Shown piece by piece: positions 7,660 through 15,366 of a DNA stretch of 64,000 bases. How positions within the stretch are numbered: the stretch's first letter is position 1; each line of letters starts with the position of its first letter. Position numbers and translations under genes: made by a program. The notes below the pieces were generated by a model. The model did no database searches. It was not told the DNA's origin and was given only the letters and a program-made list of their open reading frames with translations. This DNA comes from Nitrospina sp052156635 (GTDB taxonomy: Bacteria > Nitrospinota > Nitrospinia > Nitrospinales > Nitrospinaceae): the NCBI RefSeq assembly GCF_052156635.1, contig NZ_JBQKUO010000002.1, positions 372,001-436,000 on the forward strand, read 5' to 3'.

Positions 7660-10104
7660 ATGAGAAGGTTCCACCGATTATATGGGAAAACCGCCTTGAG
7701 TGAAAGTGAAGACACACCCATTCTTCGCCCAGAAAGCGAAGCGCCGAAAGCCATCACGCGTCCCGAAGAATCGCCCGAGTGGGTGGTCGAGGTGTACCGC
7801 AGGCAGATGCTGCGTGAGGTGAAGGAAGATCTCGATGGCATACTGGGAGAAGGGCGCGAAGCCGACCGCTTCATCGAGCCTGTGTTGCTCGACAACAACC
7901 CCGTGCGCTTTCGTCAGAGCCTGCACGAGCAGGTGTTTCCCACGCCGCGTGAGATCACCGAAAACCTGCTGGACGTTTCCCCGACCAAGGTTTTCCTGGA
8001 AGCCCCTTCGGGCATGGGAAAATCCACCTTCCTGAAAGTGTACCAGGAACGCATGCTGAAAGTGGAAGCACCGGAGGAATACCCCGTGCCCGTGATCTGC
8101 GATCTGTCGCGCCTGCCGGACGGCACCGGTTTCGGAGAGTTCTACCCGATGTTCTACCGTGGGGTGATGGACGTCGTCCTGCGCGAGCAGGAAGAACAGG
8201 AAGACCTCGTCATAAATGAAGAACTCCTGGGCCGGACGGTGGAACGGCTGGTGTGGACGGGACAGATTCTGTTTCTGCTGGAAGGCTTCGAGCAGATGCT
8301 TCCCGAGGACCGGTTCCGTTTCTATATGGATGTGATCGTCGACGGCGACGCGCTGAAAGACAATTTCATCCTGATCGCCACGCGACCGGTGGGGTTCGGT
8401 CCGCTGGCCACCACCTCCATTGTACGGCGCGGGCAGGACGCCAGTTTCCGGGTCCGCATCCAGCCGGTGGAGGAAAAACAGCGGAAAGCCTTTCTTCCCG
8501 AATCCGTGTGGAAGGAAAACCTGGGTCACCTGGCTTTGTATTTTCCGGAAACGCTCCAGGTGCCGTATGTCCTGCACATGGTGAAAGAGGCGGCGTCGGA
8601 TGAGTCCGCCGGAGTAAAAAACCGATCGCAGGTGTATCGGTACTGGATCACACAGCATTTGAAAAGCCGGTTTCCGAAGAAAGGTGAAGAATGGATTGAA
8701 GACGCGTTCCGGCAGTTGGAGCAGGTGTCGTATCGCCTGATCAGGGAAGGTAAAAACCAGCGGCAGGAGACGGTGGATACGGGATTCGACAAGGACCTGC
8801 TTTCAGACTGCGCCCCCGCGCGCAACGTCTTGGTGGAAGAGGGCGATATCCTGCCCGGTTTTGACGGTCTGCTGGCCTGGAACCGCAAGCGGTGGGAGTT
8901 CCGGCATCCTTCGCTGCAGGAATATTTTTCCGGGCGCAAACTGGCCGAACTCCCCGACTGGCGGGACCTGGTGAAAGAACGCTGCCGTGACCCCAAATGG
9001 TACGACGTGTTTCAGTTTTTCGGTGGCGAGTTGAAAGAAGGGACCGACGAATTGATCGACCTGCTTATCGATCACGGTGCGGTGTTTCTGGCCGGGCAGG
9101 TGCTTCCGGAAATCGAGGGCATCTCCGAGTCGCGGCGTCTTCTGGTGAACCAGTTGTTGAAGTACCAGTGCCGGGAGACGTACCCGCAGTTTGCGAAAAA
9201 CCGTGTGGTGCGTGTGGAACAGGTGGTGGAGGCTTACGGCGCGGATTCCCTGCGGCCGGTACTCGAGCGATTGTTGCAGCGAGACCGGCGTGATTCCCGC
9301 ATCCTGTTCGGCTTGCTGGAGCTGGTGTGCTTCCTGCACGGCATTGCGTTGGGCGAAGTGGTCGATGCACAGGATTGGAAACGCGTCCGCTCGCTTCCGG
9401 AACTGGAAGCATTCTTTGCCGAATCGAGAGACCCGCAAACGGTGGACCGCAGTGTGGTCCAGAAGTGGGGTGAGTGTGTGACCGTGCCTGCGGGCCCGTT
9501 CATTTACCAGGACGAGCGCGACGACGAAGACCGCATCGGCATGCGCGAGTATGCCATCATGAAATACCCTGTCACCAACGCCCTGTTCCGGCAATTCGAT
9601 CCGAACTTCGCTCCGCGGTTCCCCACCTATTCTCTGGACGACGATCAGCCGGCCATCGGCATCAATTATTATGAGGCCACCGTGTTCGCCCTGTGGCTCG
9701 GCATGCGCCTTCCCACCGAAAAGGAATGGGAGAAAGCGTCCCGGGGGCCCAACGGCCTCGATTACCCCTGGGGCGAAGCGCAGGGATATCAGGAAGGGTA
9801 CTGCAATACCGCCGACTTCGTGGTGGGGCGCACCACGCCCGTGACTCAATACGAGGAGGGGAGTTCTCCCTACGGTTGCTACGACATGGCAGGCAATGTG
9901 TGGGAGTGGTGCGTGCAGTTTCATTCCTCTAAATTCACCACACAGAAAATCGTGCGTGGCGGCTCCTGGCTGAATTACATGGTCCAGGCCAAATGCACGT
10001 TTCGCAATTCATTCGACCCGGCCGATATCTACCCCGCAGTGGGCTTCCGCTGCAGCTCACTTCCCTTTACCGAAATCGACGAGGAAGACGAAGACGAAGA
10101 CTGA
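7660..10104 (+). CDS. NACHT-like NTPase fused to a C-terminal SUMF1/FGE-sulfatase-type domain
   Basis: An 814-residue protein; ATG 7660 was chosen because the frame upstream overlaps the rhomboid gene. Residues about 105-260 form a P-loop NTPase: Walker A APSGMGKST (115-123), a Walker B-like strand ILFLLEGFEQM (203-213), and the sensor strand ILIATRP (237-243). This order and the spacing resemble NACHT/STAND ATPases. A helical middle region follows, including RHPSLQEYFSGRKLAE, a phrase common after NACHT modules. Residues about 606-800 are an FGE-sulfatase/SUMF1 domain (YPVTNALFRQF, RLPTEKEWEKASRGP, YPWGE, YDMAGNVWEWC, RGGSW, GFRCSS). Of the two FGE catalytic cysteines only one position appears occupied (AKCTFRNS), so the domain is probably a C-type-lectin-like binding module. 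An acidic tail ends the protein. It could be a STAND-type sensor or defence protein; the function is not proven. Confidence 0.8.
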   Translation: MRRFHRLYGKTALSESEDTPILRPESEAPKAITRPEESPEWVVEVYRRQMLREVKEDLDGILGEGREADRFIEPVLLDNNPVRFRQSLHEQVFPTPREITENLLDVSPTKVFLEAPSGMGKSTFLKVYQERMLKVEAPEEYPVPVICDLSRLPDGTGFGEFYPMFYRGVMDVVLREQEEQEDLVINEELLGRTVERLVWTGQILFLLEGFEQMLPEDRFRFYMDVIVDGDALKDNFILIATRPVGFGPLATTSIVRRGQDASFRVRIQPVEEKQRKAFLPESVWKENLGHLALYFPETLQVPYVLHMVKEAASDESAGVKNRSQVYRYWITQHLKSRFPKKGEEWIEDAFRQLEQVSYRLIREGKNQRQETVDTGFDKDLLSDCAPARNVLVEEGDILPGFDGLLAWNRKRWEFRHPSLQEYFSGRKLAELPDWRDLVKERCRDPKWYDVFQFFGGELKEGTDELIDLLIDHGAVFLAGQVLPEIEGISESRRLLVNQLLKYQCRETYPQFAKNRVVRVEQVVEAYGADSLRPVLERLLQRDRRDSRILFGLLELVCFLHGIALGEVVDAQDWKRVRSLPELEAFFAESRDPQTVDRSVVQKWGECVTVPAGPFIYQDERDDEDRIGMREYAIMKYPVTNALFRQFDPNFAPRFPTYSLDDDQPAIGINYYEATVFALWLGMRLPTEKEWEKASRGPNGLDYPWGEAQGYQEGYCNTADFVVGRTTPVTQYEEGSSPYGCYDMAGNVWEWCVQFHSSKFTTQKIVRGGSWLNYMVQAKCTFRNSFDPADIYPAVGFRCSSLPFTEIDEEDEDED

Positions 10105-10406
10105 GTCACTCCCATTCGGACCCGCGGCTGGTCCACCCCCCCCAACCACCTCTTTTCACCCCGAGGTTGATTTTTCTTTGTAATTAAGACAACTGCTTAT
10201 AAAGCTTGCCTTTTGCCGTACAGGGTGCGTTTCTTTCTGAATTTTCAGCAAATAACATTTAATGAATAGGCGGTTGTCGCCGTTAGGTTATGTGGAAACC
10301 CGTCTCGGAGGGGAGGGGAAACCGGGCCCGCTATTCTAATCGGCCCATATATCCGTCAATCTATAGAAGTGACCCTTCTGCCCATGGACCCTGCGGCCTC
10401 TGTTTA
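10105..10406. other. 302-base intergenic region before the receiver/HD-GYP-like gene
   Basis: No gene is seen. It begins with a weak rightward terminator-like fold (CCTC...GAGG with CAA/TTG, 10144-10169, followed by ATTTTTCTTT) that could end the NACHT-SUMF1 transcript. An isolated TATAAA lies at 10198-10203 without a good -35. A possible sigma-28 site lies at 10260-10286. The remainder to the ATG at 10407 looks like a long untranslated leader, with no riboswitch that I recognise. Confidence 0.5.
10260..10286 (+). promoter_or_regulatory. Weak candidate sigma-28 (FliA) promoter upstream of the regulator-motAB operon
   Basis: TAATGAAT, 11 bases, then GCCGTTAG compares with the FliA consensus TAAAGTTT-N11-GCCGATAA: five of eight and six of eight matches with exact spacing. 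It sits about 120 bases before the regulator gene. The link to motAB makes it plausible, but the match is weaker than at the fliD genes. Confidence 0.35.
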
Positions 10407-11756
10407 ATGAACACTGAACTGGCAAAAAAATTACTGGTGATCGATGACGACGCCACGGTATCGGCCCTTGTGGAAGCTTACCTGAAGGAAGCGGTCGCAC
10501 AGGCACAAGTGCAGGTTCAAAAAGCCATGTCCGGGGAAGAGGGTGTGCAGAAAGCGCTGGCGTGGAAACCGGACCTCATTTTCTGCGACCTGCGCATGCC
10601 GGGTCCCGATGGGTTCGAAGTCATCCGCCGCATCCGACAGTTCGGATTGCACGCTGTCGCGGTATTGATGTCCGGTTGCGCCGAACACGAAATCCTGGAA
10701 CTGACCCAGGGGGCGCAAAAAGTGGGAGCGGAGGCGTTTTTACCGAAACCCCTGAAGGCCCATGAGGTCCATTTTTTCGTGAACTATGTTTTGCGGATGC
10801 TCACCGTGAGCCGGCAGCTTCAGGACAAAAACCAGCAGTTGGAAAAAACAGTTTTGGAGGCAAAGGAATACCAGAAAAAGATCATCGGGATCGGGCAGGG
10901 GTTGCAAAAAGAAAACAAACGGCTGCAGGCGGAATTGAAGGAAGCCTCGAGAAGGAACCTGCAACTCGAAGCCAAAAACGAACAGATCGAGGCGTTGAAT
11001 GAAGACCTGATCCGTACTTTCCGCGCGACGGTCAATATGCTGACCAACATCATCGAGCTTCACCAGTCGGATCACCGGGGGCATCCGCAGAGGGTGGAAA
11101 AGATGTCCGATTTTATTGCTCAAAAACTTCAACTGTCCCCCCACCAGATTCAACACATACGCACCGCGGCCCGCCTGCATGAACTGGGGATCGTAAGCCA
11201 GCCCGCCAACGGCAACGGCCATGCAAAAAAGGAAAACCCTTCGGGGCCACCGAGGGTTCATCACACTCATCTGGCCGAGATGCTGTTGCGCCAGTTTCCA
11301 GGGTTCGATCCGACCGCTCAAATCATCCGTCACTTGTATGAGAACGTGGACGGCTCGGGAATACCGGAAGGCCTGAGCGGAGAAATGATCCCTATAGGAT
11401 CTCGGATTGTTTCCGCCGCCAGTTTCTACGATCACGCACGTGTCAGTCACCCCGGTGAATCCCCCGATACTGTCATGAAATTACTGGAAATGGAGAAGGG
11501 GACCCGTTACGATGAAGATATCGTTTCATTGCTGGGAGAGTTCGTTCACTCCTCTCTTTTTAAAGATATCGATACCATTGAGTGCACCGTTTTTACCCTT
11601 CAGGAAGGCATGCAGCTGGCGGCGGACTTGTACTCCCGGTCCGGTACCAGCGTGTTGCGCAAGGGAGCCCTGATCGACAAAAGCACGTTGAGCAACGTGA
11701 TACGGTTCAACAACCTCGATCCCATCGTCAGCACCATTAAAGTCAGAATAGTTTAG
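10407..11756 (+). CDS. Response regulator: receiver domain, coiled coil and degenerate HD-GYP domain
   Basis: A 449-residue cytoplasmic protein. Residues 8-125 are a CheY-like receiver with the acidic cluster IDDD, phospho-acceptor Asp61 (FCDLRMPGPDG) and Lys114 (FLPKPLK). A long coiled coil follows (about 130-210). Residues about 215-400 resemble an HD-GYP c-di-GMP phosphodiesterase, but the metal-binding HD is HE (LHELG) and the HHExxDGxGYP signature reads LYENVDGSGIP. It probably lacks enzyme activity and may bind c-di-GMP or signal by conformation. ATG 10407 was chosen because the receiver begins right after it; the frame is open to 10290. It ends three bases before motA, so a role in flagellar motor control is likely (inference). 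Confidence 0.8.
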   Translation: MNTELAKKLLVIDDDATVSALVEAYLKEAVAQAQVQVQKAMSGEEGVQKALAWKPDLIFCDLRMPGPDGFEVIRRIRQFGLHAVAVLMSGCAEHEILELTQGAQKVGAEAFLPKPLKAHEVHFFVNYVLRMLTVSRQLQDKNQQLEKTVLEAKEYQKKIIGIGQGLQKENKRLQAELKEASRRNLQLEAKNEQIEALNEDLIRTFRATVNMLTNIIELHQSDHRGHPQRVEKMSDFIAQKLQLSPHQIQHIRTAARLHELGIVSQPANGNGHAKKENPSGPPRVHHTHLAEMLLRQFPGFDPTAQIIRHLYENVDGSGIPEGLSGEMIPIGSRIVSAASFYDHARVSHPGESPDTVMKLLEMEKGTRYDEDIVSLLGEFVHSSLFKDIDTIECTVFTLQEGMQLAADLYSRSGTSVLRKGALIDKSTLSNVIRFNNLDPIVSTIKVRIV

Positions 11757-11759
11757 TTT

Positions 11760-12632
11760 ATGGATATTGCGACCTTACTCGGAATTTTCATCGGCATTGG
11801 GCTGATCCTGGTGTCCATTCTGCAAAACAGCGGATTGGACCTGTTTGTCAGCGCTCCTTCGGTGATGATTGTTCTGGGTGGAACCTTTGCCGCCACGCTG
11901 GTTGCGTATCCGGTCAATGAGCTGTTCCGCATGCTGGGTCATTTCATTCGTGTATTCATAACCCGTAAGTCGGATTTGTATGAATTGATGGACACGATGG
12001 TTTCGATCTGCAGCATTGCCCGGAAGGGCGGGGTGCTGGCAATCGAGTCGAAGCTCAACATGATCGAAAACGAATTCCTGAAAAAAGGGTTGCGCCTCAC
12101 CGTGGACGGCAAGGACGAGCATACGGTAGTGACCCTGATGAAGCGCGAGATCAAGCAGATTCAGCAGTCGCACAAGGATGGCTGGGAAATACTGAACGAC
12201 ATGGGTAAATTTGCACCCGCCTTCGGCATGGTGGGGACGCTCATCGGTCTCATTCAGATGCTGGCCTCTCTGGAGGATGTAAGCACCGTGGGCCCGCGCA
12301 TGGCTGTGGCACTCATCACCACTTTTTACGGTGCGTTGCTGGCCAATCTCGTTTTCCTTCCCATGGCGGTGAAATTGAAACGGCGAAGTGCCGCGGAGAC
12401 CCTGGAGATGAACCTGGTGCTGGAAGGCATCACCTATATACGCAAGGGAGTCAACCCGCGGTTTATGAAGGAGACTTTGGAAAACTACATCGACAACGCT
12501 GTGGGAAAGAACATCAAGAAAGAAGCGGAAGAAGAAGCGCGCAAAGGTGCGCCCAAGAAAGCGGGCGCCGCCAGAGGCCCGGCCCGCCCTCCGGGACAGG
12601 CGCCGGGAGCCACCCCCCGGCCCGCAAAGTGA
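11760..12632 (+). CDS. motA: Flagellar motor stator protein MotA
   Basis: A 290-residue inner-membrane protein with four hydrophobic segments and a large cytoplasmic loop between helices 2 and 3. The last two helices carry the MotA/TolQ/ExbB core: GKFAPAFGMVGTLIGLIQML and AVALITTFYGALLANLVFLP. With MotB it forms the ion-conducting stator that drives the flagellum. The C-terminal 30 residues are an unusual Ala/Pro/Gly/Lys-rich tail after the normal end of the family. It starts three bases after the regulator gene and ends nine bases before motB, so the three genes form an operon. Confidence 0.93.
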   Translation: MDIATLLGIFIGIGLILVSILQNSGLDLFVSAPSVMIVLGGTFAATLVAYPVNELFRMLGHFIRVFITRKSDLYELMDTMVSICSIARKGGVLAIESKLNMIENEFLKKGLRLTVDGKDEHTVVTLMKREIKQIQQSHKDGWEILNDMGKFAPAFGMVGTLIGLIQMLASLEDVSTVGPRMAVALITTFYGALLANLVFLPMAVKLKRRSAAETLEMNLVLEGITYIRKGVNPRFMKETLENYIDNAVGKNIKKEAEEEARKGAPKKAGAARGPARPPGQAPGATPRPAK

Positions 12633-12641
12633 GGTGAGGTT

Positions 12642-13463
12642 ATGGTAACCAAACCATCCGGTCAGCCACCCACCCCCGATCTCCATCTCGACGACGACGA
12701 AGAGGTCATGGAAGAAACCACGGGAGTCGCTCCCTGGGTCATCACTTTCGCCGACATGGTGACCCTGCTCATGGTTTTCTTCATCCTGCTCTATGCCATG
12801 GGGACCATTGAAGAAGAAAAATTCAAGCAGCTCCGCCAATCCCTGAAAAGCGCCCTTGGCACCGAAAATCTTCCTGAACTTGGAACCCGTGAAGGGCTGG
12901 ACGTCATCAAAGACCTGGCCACGGCCCAGATGGACGACCAAACCATTCACGCTGTGGATGAAGTCGGGGCGATGGTGTCGAAAGAGATCAAGGAAATCAC
13001 TTCCGAGGTGGAAGACTTTATTTACAAAAACAAACTCTCCGGGCAGGTGCAGGTCTCTCAGGGAGAGCGTGGGGCCATCATCACCATCTCGGATGTGGTG
13101 CTGTTTCCGCCGGGCAAGGCACGCATGACATATAAAGGACGCGAAACGCTTAAAGACGTATTCGACCTGCTCAAACAGTTCAACTACGATGTCAAGATCG
13201 AAGGCCACACCGACGACACGCCGATCCGCACCGACCGCTTTCCCTCGAACTGGGAATTGTCTTCCGGCCGGGCGGCGGAGGTGGCCCGCATGCTCATCGC
13301 CGAGGGGTTCCCTCCTGAAAAACTGTCGGTGGAAGGCTTCGCCGAGTACCGCCCCAAAGTCCCCAACACCAGCGCCAAGAACCGCGCTGTCAACCGCAGG
13401 ATTGAAATCGTTTACCAGCGTGGCAGTATCCGTAAGCGTATGGTCAACCTGTTGAACCGCTGA
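12642..13463 (+). CDS. motB: Flagellar motor stator protein MotB
   Basis: A 273-residue protein with a short cytoplasmic N-terminus, one membrane helix with the ion-binding Asp38 (WVITFADMVTLLMVFFILLY), and a periplasmic OmpA-like peptidoglycan-binding domain (about 145-262). The domain motifs are IEGHTDDTPI, NWELSSGRAAEVARML and NRAVNRRIEIVY. It anchors the MotA stator to the cell wall. The N-terminal acidic stretch before the helix (DDDEEVMEE) is long compared with E. coli MotB. The motA-motB spacing and order are standard. Confidence 0.94.
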   Translation: MVTKPSGQPPTPDLHLDDDEEVMEETTGVAPWVITFADMVTLLMVFFILLYAMGTIEEEKFKQLRQSLKSALGTENLPELGTREGLDVIKDLATAQMDDQTIHAVDEVGAMVSKEIKEITSEVEDFIYKNKLSGQVQVSQGERGAIITISDVVLFPPGKARMTYKGRETLKDVFDLLKQFNYDVKIEGHTDDTPIRTDRFPSNWELSSGRAAEVARMLIAEGFPPEKLSVEGFAEYRPKVPNTSAKNRAVNRRIEIVYQRGSIRKRMVNLLNR

Positions 13464-13521
13464 TCGTGGCCACCCCATTCCCCATTCAATCCAAAACCCG
13501 TTTTTTGTCAATCAGTTAGCT

Positions 13522-13550
13522 TTGACAAGCGGGGACCACTCTGCTACTGT
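13522..13550 (+). promoter_or_regulatory. Sigma-70-type promoter of the riboflavin operon
   Basis: A perfect -35 TTGACA (13522-13527), 17 bases, then TACTGT (13545-13550; four of six to TATAAT). Transcription would start near 13557, leaving a leader of only about 53 bases before ribD. That is too short for an FMN riboswitch, and none is seen. Confidence 0.7.
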
Positions 13551-13609
13551 GAGGCATCCTGAGAAATGAGGGTTGACCTTTCGATTTGGGCTTGCGCAGG
13601 GACGGGTGA

Positions 13610-14710
13610 ATGGACCGGGAAACCCAGCAACATTGGATGCGACGTGCCCTGGCCCTGGCGGCCCGGGCGGAAGGGCGCACTTCGCCCAACCCTCTGGTTG
13701 GTGCTGTGATCGTTCGCGGGGACACCGTGGTGGGAGAGGGTTATCACCATCGCGCAGGCAAACCCCATGCTGAGATCGAGGCTCTTAAAAAAGCTGGCAA
13801 TAGGGCACGTGGTGCGGATATGATCGTCACCCTTGAACCCTGTTGCCATCATGGCAGAACGCCGCCCTGCACGGAAGCGGTGATTGCCGCGGGCATCCGC
13901 CGGGTTTTCGTCGGCATGCAGGACCCCAATCCGCTGGTCAAGGGCAAGGGATCGCGCCGGCTCAAAAATGCCGGGATCGAAGTGACCACAGGAATCCTGC
14001 GCAAGGAATGCGAGCGGCAGAACGAAGTGTTTGTGAAATACATCCGCACCGGGCTCCCGTTCGTCACGCTGAAAGCGGCGGTGTCGCTCGACGGAAAGAT
14101 CGCCACCAAGAGCGGCGACTCGAAATGGATCACCGGACCCGAAGCGCGGAAGGTGGTGCACCAGTTGCGCAACCGCGTTGATGCCATCGTTGCCGGTTCC
14201 GGGACCGTGCTGAAGGATGACCCGCAGTTGACCACCCGTCTCGGCAAACGAGCGGGACGCAACCCCGTCCGCGTGGTGCTGGATTCGCAGGGATTGGTTC
14301 CCATGAAGGCGCGGGTGTTTGAGAATACGGACCGCGACCGTGTGATTTATGTCACCACCGGGCTTGCGCCGGTGACGCGCCTGCGCAAACTGGAGAAAGC
14401 GGGCGTTGAGGTATGGACCGAACGCGCGGGCAGGGAAGGCGTGCCGCTCAAACGCGTCATGCGCCGTCTGGCGGAAAACGGTTTGACGCATGTGTTGATT
14501 GAAGGCGGGTCACGATTGAATGCCGCGGCATTGAAAGCCTGCATTGTGGACAAGGTGTTGTTCTTTGTCGCGCCGTTGTTGATCGGTGGGAACGGGGCGG
14601 TCAGCGTGATCGGCGGACCGGGCATCCAGAAACTCAAAGACGCAATGCACCTCCAGAAACCCACGCTCACACCGGTGGGGCGGGACTGGATGGTGGAAGG
14701 ATATCTGTAA
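13610..14710 (+). CDS. ribD: Bifunctional riboflavin biosynthesis deaminase/reductase
   Basis: A 366-residue RibD that catalyses the second and third steps of riboflavin synthesis. The N-terminal cytidine-deaminase-like domain (about 1-145) has zinc ligands His53 and catalytic Glu55 (KPHAEIEALK) and the Cys pair C78/C87 (EPCCHHGRTPPC). The C-terminal dihydrofolate-reductase-like domain (about 146-366) has the NADPH-site and substrate blocks (AVSLDGKIATKSGDSKWIT, HVLIEGGSRLNAA). The ribosome site AGGGACGGGTGA precedes ATG 13610. It is the first gene of ribD-ribE-ribBA-ribH, and ribE starts two bases after its stop. Confidence 0.95.
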   Translation: MDRETQQHWMRRALALAARAEGRTSPNPLVGAVIVRGDTVVGEGYHHRAGKPHAEIEALKKAGNRARGADMIVTLEPCCHHGRTPPCTEAVIAAGIRRVFVGMQDPNPLVKGKGSRRLKNAGIEVTTGILRKECERQNEVFVKYIRTGLPFVTLKAAVSLDGKIATKSGDSKWITGPEARKVVHQLRNRVDAIVAGSGTVLKDDPQLTTRLGKRAGRNPVRVVLDSQGLVPMKARVFENTDRDRVIYVTTGLAPVTRLRKLEKAGVEVWTERAGREGVPLKRVMRRLAENGLTHVLIEGGSRLNAAALKACIVDKVLFFVAPLLIGGNGAVSVIGGPGIQKLKDAMHLQKPTLTPVGRDWMVEGYL

Positions 14711-14712
14711 TC

Positions 14713-15366
14713 ATGTTTACCGGAATCATCGAAGCGCTGGGCACGGTGTCCCACATCGAACGTGGCGCAGAGAAAGCGCGTCTCCTCATCGAGACGCCGG
14801 AAAGCTTTCGCGGTTTCGAACTGGGTGAGAGCATCGCCTGCAACGGCGTTTGCCTGACCGTCGCGGAAATCACGGAATCCGGTTTCGCCGTCGATCTGTC
14901 CACGGAGACATTGAGCCGCACGAGCTTCAAGCAATCGGTCGAAGGCACGCGCATCAACCTGGAAAAGGCGCTGACGCCAAACAAAAAAATGAGCGGCCAT
15001 TTTGTGAGCGGCCATGTCGATCAGGTTGGCACGGTGGCCGGCATCGACCAGAAGCCCGGTGAGGTGCGCATCCGGTTCGAGCATCCGCCGGAACTCGCGC
15101 CGTTCGTCATCGAAAAGGGATCGGCGGCGGTGGACGGCATCAGCCTCACGGTCTTCGATTGCCGCGACAACGGATTTTCGGTTTCGATCATTCCATTTAC
15201 GTGGGAACACACCAACCTGAATGAGCGGAAAATCGGGGATGGGGTCAATATCGAATGTGATATGATTGGCAAATACGTATTGAAAGCCTGTGAATCGCTG
15301 TTTGGCGGGCCCATCCGGGGCGGTAATTTAACGCAAGATTTTTTGAAACAACATGGATTTGTCTGA
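14713..15366 (+). CDS. ribE: Riboflavin synthase, alpha subunit
   Basis: A 217-residue protein made of two lumazine-binding domains (about 1-97 and 98-200), the usual riboflavin synthase layout. The N-terminus MFTGIIEALGTV is diagnostic. Each repeat has its own motif: SIACNGVCLTVAEI in the first and AAVDGISLTVFDC in the second. It dismutates two 6,7-dimethyl-8-ribityllumazines to riboflavin. The last 14 bases overlap the start of ribBA, which suggests coupled translation. Confidence 0.95.
   Translation: MFTGIIEALGTVSHIERGAEKARLLIETPESFRGFELGESIACNGVCLTVAEITESGFAVDLSTETLSRTSFKQSVEGTRINLEKALTPNKKMSGHFVSGHVDQVGTVAGIDQKPGEVRIRFEHPPELAPFVIEKGSAAVDGISLTVFDCRDNGFSVSIIPFTWEHTNLNERKIGDGVNIECDMIGKYVLKACESLFGGPIRGGNLTQDFLKQHGFV

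Noticed and set aside
10199..10223. TAAAGCTT followed by GCCGTACA as a sigma-28 promoter before the regulator-motAB operon
   Set aside because: The boxes are only seven bases apart, whereas FliA promoters need about eleven.
9955..10406. Diversity-generating retroelement (variable repeat at the end of the SUMF1 domain)
   Set aside because: The domain type fits, but no template-repeat copy of the 9955-10060 sequence was seen in the adjacent gap and no reverse transcriptase gene is in the window.
11300..11330. GGGTTCGATCC, a tRNA T-arm-like string
   Set aside because: It lies inside the response regulator coding frame, and no acceptor stem or anticodon arm surrounds it.
11775..13511. 578-codon leftward frame opposite motA and motB
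   Set aside because: Both motA and motB are clear family members on the other strand; this frame has Phe/His/Gly-biased composition and no recognisable domain.
13464..13609. FMN riboswitch upstream of ribD
   Set aside because: The region is too short and none of the conserved RFN motifs was seen.
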